Source: CAYVZU01 sp964455935
GTDB lineage: Bacteria; Fibrobacterota; CAYVZU01
Direction: 5' to 3'
NCBI GenBank assembly: GCA_964455935.1
Contig: CAYVZU010000151.1
Span: 1-8,359, forward strand
Length of the DNA stretch: 8,359 nt
Part shown: piece by piece, positions 5,848 through 8,359 of the stretch
How the letters are laid out: the number at the start of each line of letters is the position of its first letter
Numbering within the stretch: the stretch's first letter is position 1
The notes under the pieces: model-generated
The model's input: the letters and a program-made list of their open reading frames with translations, nothing else
Databases searched by the model: none
Told to the model about the DNA's origin: nothing
Position numbers and translations under genes: made by a program

Positions 5848-8088
5848 ATGAAAAGGCTTTTGGTGCTTCCGCTTCTTTGCGGAATTGCTTTGGCAACTTT
5901 AATTAGCTGCGGCCACAAGGATGACAATGTTGTGGCGCGGATCGGATACCTTCGCAAGATTCGCCAATCGGAGATCGAGGAATATTTAAAGCAGAATCCA
6001 ACCGCCGGCAACGAATCCGAGGCTTTTCGCCTTTTTCTGAAAAGTGAAATCCTCTTCCGCGCCGCGCACAAAACCAAGTTCGATCGCAAAGGCGATCTTC
6101 GGCGCCAATTCGAAGAAGCGCGGAAAGCCTGGATTGCCGAGAATTTTCTAAAGAACGTTGTTCAACAGAACTACGGCATCACCGAATCCGACCTCAAGCG
6201 CTATTACTCGCAAAACCGCAAGCGTCTGTTTCGGAAGGCACCCAAGCCCAAGGCCGACAGTATCCCGGGTTTCCTCACCATGTCGGCGCAGCAGCAGAAA
6301 AGTTCCTTGAACCCCTACATCTCCTTCGAATCGGTTCGGGCCGCAATCATCGATTCAATTTTGCTGCGCAAGAGCGATTTGCAGTCCGCTTATGAAAAGC
6401 AAAAAGATCGCTTCTATTCGAGGCCGCATGTGAAGATCGCCCACCTTTTTGCGGCCGCCCAAACGAGTGCGGTCGAGGCGGCATCCGCCCTTGGGAAGGG
6501 GACCAGCTTCGAGAAGGCCGTGGAGCTTTTTAGCGAAGACAGCGCATCGCGGGCCGGTTCCGGAGTCTTGGGTGTTGTGTGGCCGGGCGACTCCGTACCG
6601 GGCTGGGGTGTGATCGACAGTCTCAACCGGATCCTGTTCACCGGCGACAGCCTCCTGGTGAAAGAGGGTTTTACGACGCCTGTAATCACCTCTCCGCGCG
6701 GGTTCCACATTTTTCGGGTGCTGGAGGCCAATCCCCGATCCCTGCGCGAATTCCGCGATGTGGAAGCGGCCTTGGCCGCCGAGGTCCTGGGGGAGTGGAA
6801 GAACAACACGGAAGAGATGTACTATAACGAACTCGGCAAGAAATACGATATCTCCATTCTCGATACAATTCAACCGCCCACCGAGCAGGAGATACAAACA
6901 TACTACAACGAAATATACCGCAAGGATCTTGGCGATAGTGCCAAGCCTCTGGCCGAGGTTAAGGACAGGCTTGCGGCAATTCTCCGGGACGACAGGGTCG
7001 AGCGTTTCCCGGATGATTTTGTGTTCGCGCGCGCGACCAAACGGCTCAAGATTACCCAAGCCAAGCTTGATCGTTACCGGGCCGGCATTCCGGAGTCTTT
7101 TCGCCGGCGGTACCAAACCTGGAAAGGCCGTAACCACATAATTCGGACCTTGTTTTTTAACGAACTCCTTAATCGCGAAGCATCCCGAACCCGTTTTATC
7201 CATTTGCCTGAGACCAAGAAAGCCATACAGCTTTGGGAGAAATCATTCTGGTCCGAGCGCTTCGATAAAGATTATCTGCAACGGGACCTTGGGTTTGAAG
7301 AGAAGGATCTGCGCCGGTATTACGCTCAGCACCGCCGCTCTTTTGCAGCCTCCGGAAAACTCCAATCCTTTTCCGATGCACGGGCGGATGTGGCCACAGC
7401 CTTGCTGGGTGGCCCCAAAGAGCTGAAGCGTTTCTACGAACTCAATGCCGAGGACTTTGCCTCGGATTCGGGACAGATCAGGCCTTTTGACCAGGTTGCC
7501 GCCGACGTGGAGAAAGCCTATTTGGCCCAAGAAAAAGAGAAACGGATCGAGCGAATCATGCGTAATCTGCGCAGGATGCTTGGGGTGAAGATCCTAAAGA
7601 AGGAATATGCCGATGAGCTTCCCGAAAACGAAACCAAACTATTCGATATGGCGCAGCAAATCACAGCACAAGGGGATGAAGGCCTGAAGAAAGCGGAAAC
7701 CATTCTGTTGAAAATGCGCAAGGACTACTCCGAGAGCCGCCTGGCCAAGCAGGTCTGTTTCTCGCTTGGGCAAATCTACATTTCCCAGGGCGATTATCAA
7801 AAGGCGCTCAAGGAGTTCAAAAAGATTCTGCGACTTTACAAAGATACGGACTATGGCTGCAAAGCTCAGTTTATGGTGGCTTACGTCTACTCGGAATACA
7901 TCCGGGACCTGATGCTGGCAAAGACGGCCTATGAGAAGACCATTAACGAATACCCCAAGTGCGAGTTGGTGGACGACGCTCAATTCATGATCAAGTACCT
8001 GGGCAAAGACCCCAGCGAGATCGATTTTTTGAAAGCCGTGGATTCGACGGATGTTTCAGCGGAAGCGGATACGGCCGGACGACCGTGA
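5848..8088 (+). CDS. SurA/PpiC-like peptidyl-prolyl isomerase lipoprotein with repeated modules and C-terminal TPRs
   Basis: The 746-residue protein starts at ATG 5848, 8 bases after aaggaga (5833-5839). It opens with a lipoprotein signal, MKRLLVLPLL then lipobox LISC, so Cys21 should be lipidated; an open frame reaching further upstream would bury this signal. Residues 27-112 look like a SurA-type N-terminal chaperone domain. A parvulin core lies at about 191-298, with His199 in HLF and His287 in RGFHIF as family landmarks and SFEKAVELFSED at 220-231. A second chaperone-like domain covers about 395-485. The entry motif DLKRYY or close variants recurs near 115, 177, 348, 487 and 525. Residues about 597-715 form TPR helices (GQIYISQGDYQKALKEFKKIL). 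The likely role is folding or escorting envelope proteins, with the TPRs for partner binding; isomerase activity is unproven. It follows rhaA by 399 bases and is a separate unit. Confidence 0.88.
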   Translation: MKRLLVLPLLCGIALATLISCGHKDDNVVARIGYLRKIRQSEIEEYLKQNPTAGNESEAFRLFLKSEILFRAAHKTKFDRKGDLRRQFEEARKAWIAENFLKNVVQQNYGITESDLKRYYSQNRKRLFRKAPKPKADSIPGFLTMSAQQQKSSLNPYISFESVRAAIIDSILLRKSDLQSAYEKQKDRFYSRPHVKIAHLFAAAQTSAVEAASALGKGTSFEKAVELFSEDSASRAGSGVLGVVWPGDSVPGWGVIDSLNRILFTGDSLLVKEGFTTPVITSPRGFHIFRVLEANPRSLREFRDVEAALAAEVLGEWKNNTEEMYYNELGKKYDISILDTIQPPTEQEIQTYYNEIYRKDLGDSAKPLAEVKDRLAAILRDDRVERFPDDFVFARATKRLKITQAKLDRYRAGIPESFRRRYQTWKGRNHIIRTLFFNELLNREASRTRFIHLPETKKAIQLWEKSFWSERFDKDYLQRDLGFEEKDLRRYYAQHRRSFAASGKLQSFSDARADVATALLGGPKELKRFYELNAEDFASDSGQIRPFDQVAADVEKAYLAQEKEKRIERIMRNLRRMLGVKILKKEYADELPENETKLFDMAQQITAQGDEGLKKAETILLKMRKDYSESRLAKQVCFSLGQIYISQGDYQKALKEFKKILRLYKDTDYGCKAQFMVAYVYSEYIRDLMLAKTAYEKTINEYPKCELVDDAQFMIKYLGKDPSEIDFLKAVDSTDVSAEADTAGRP

Positions 8089-8359
8089 GTAAGGAGTAGG
8101 AAAGGCAAGAATAAACAACCTATGATAGGGCGCTATCTTCTTGCCAAGAGAAAACAGGCCCGATCTATTCACAAATTTTTGTCGGGAGGGTCGCAAGTGC
8201 CTGTTAGATACGGCCAACCGCCTATTATCAAAGCGGGTTTCTCGTGAGGCTTAACGGCAAGGCCAAGCTAAAGTTGCTCTGACTCCTGACTCAAAACTCC
8301 TACCTAGTCGATCCTTAATAACTCTCTAACCTATTGAAAGATAAGGGGACCATCTCAAG
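8089..8359. other. 271-base downstream region without a supported gene
   Basis: Apart from the stem-loop at 8104-8145, I see no gene, RNA or promoter that can be supported here. The only plus-strand frame of note is 41 codons (8122-8247) with no ribosome site and overlapping the stem-loop. The region is probably intergenic; a following gene would start beyond the right edge. Confidence 0.6.
8104..8145. other. Stem-loop just after the lipoprotein gene
   Basis: Arms ggcaagaa (8104-8111) and ttcttgcc (8138-8145) pair perfectly over 8 bases. Directly inside the right arm, gatag (8124-8128) pairs with ctatc (8133-8137) around ggcg, leaving a 12-base bulge on the left side. It begins 15 bases after the stop codon and could mark the end of the messenger, but no T-run follows, so it is not a standard intrinsic terminator. 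Confidence 0.4.

Noticed and set aside
5630..5851. 73-codon plus-strand frame in the AT-rich spacer
   Set aside because: It has no Shine-Dalgarno, no recognisable domain, and runs over the ribosome site and start codon of the lipoprotein gene.
6355..7203. Minus-strand open frame of 282 codons opposite the lipoprotein gene
   Set aside because: Antisense shadow; the plus-strand frame has a lipobox, parvulin core and TPRs.
8122..8247. 41-codon frame after the lipoprotein gene
   Set aside because: It has no ribosome site near the ATG, overlaps a stem-loop, and no family is recognisable.

Overview
The window reads as a piece of a chromosome from a Gram-negative-type (diderm) bacterium. It carries two envelope-directed proteins, one with a classical signal peptide and one with a lipoprotein signal, and a SurA/PpiC-type periplasmic folding factor. 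Genes are well spaced, each plus-strand gene has a Shine-Dalgarno sequence, and coding GC is moderate to high. The folding protein couples parvulin-type modules to C-terminal tetratricopeptide repeats, a style common in poorly cultured phyla, but I cannot name the phylum from this window. No rRNA, tRNA, CRISPR array, insertion sequence or phage gene is visible.

Layout. Positions 1-1047 (minus strand, cut by the left edge) encode a secreted retropepsin-like aspartic protease with a coiled-coil linker. A 280-base divergent spacer with short repeats follows. Positions 1328-2560 encode an AlaA-type PLP aminotransferase. A 101-base spacer holding a strong two-tier hairpin and a cacaga-type repeat separates it from 2662-4134 (L-rhamnulokinase, RhaB) and 4177-5448 (L-rhamnose isomerase, RhaA). 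A 399-base AT-rich spacer holds a clear minus-strand intrinsic terminator with no matching gene, a second hairpin and a 12-base palindrome. Positions 5848-8088 encode a large SurA/PpiC-like lipoprotein with repeated modules and a TPR tail. The last 271 bases have no supported gene.

Functionally, RhaA converts L-rhamnose to L-rhamnulose and RhaB phosphorylates it to L-rhamnulose-1-phosphate. The two form a tight pair, probably one transcript. The aldolase, transporter and regulator are not in the window. The aminotransferase lies upstream in the same direction and may be co-transcribed or independent. The SurA-like lipoprotein is a separate transcription unit that probably works in outer-membrane protein folding or envelope quality control.

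The observations most worth following are the internally duplicated folding protein (five module-entry motifs, two chaperone-like domains, only one recognisable parvulin core), the three-part secreted protease, and the orphan minus-strand terminator between rhaA and the lipoprotein gene.
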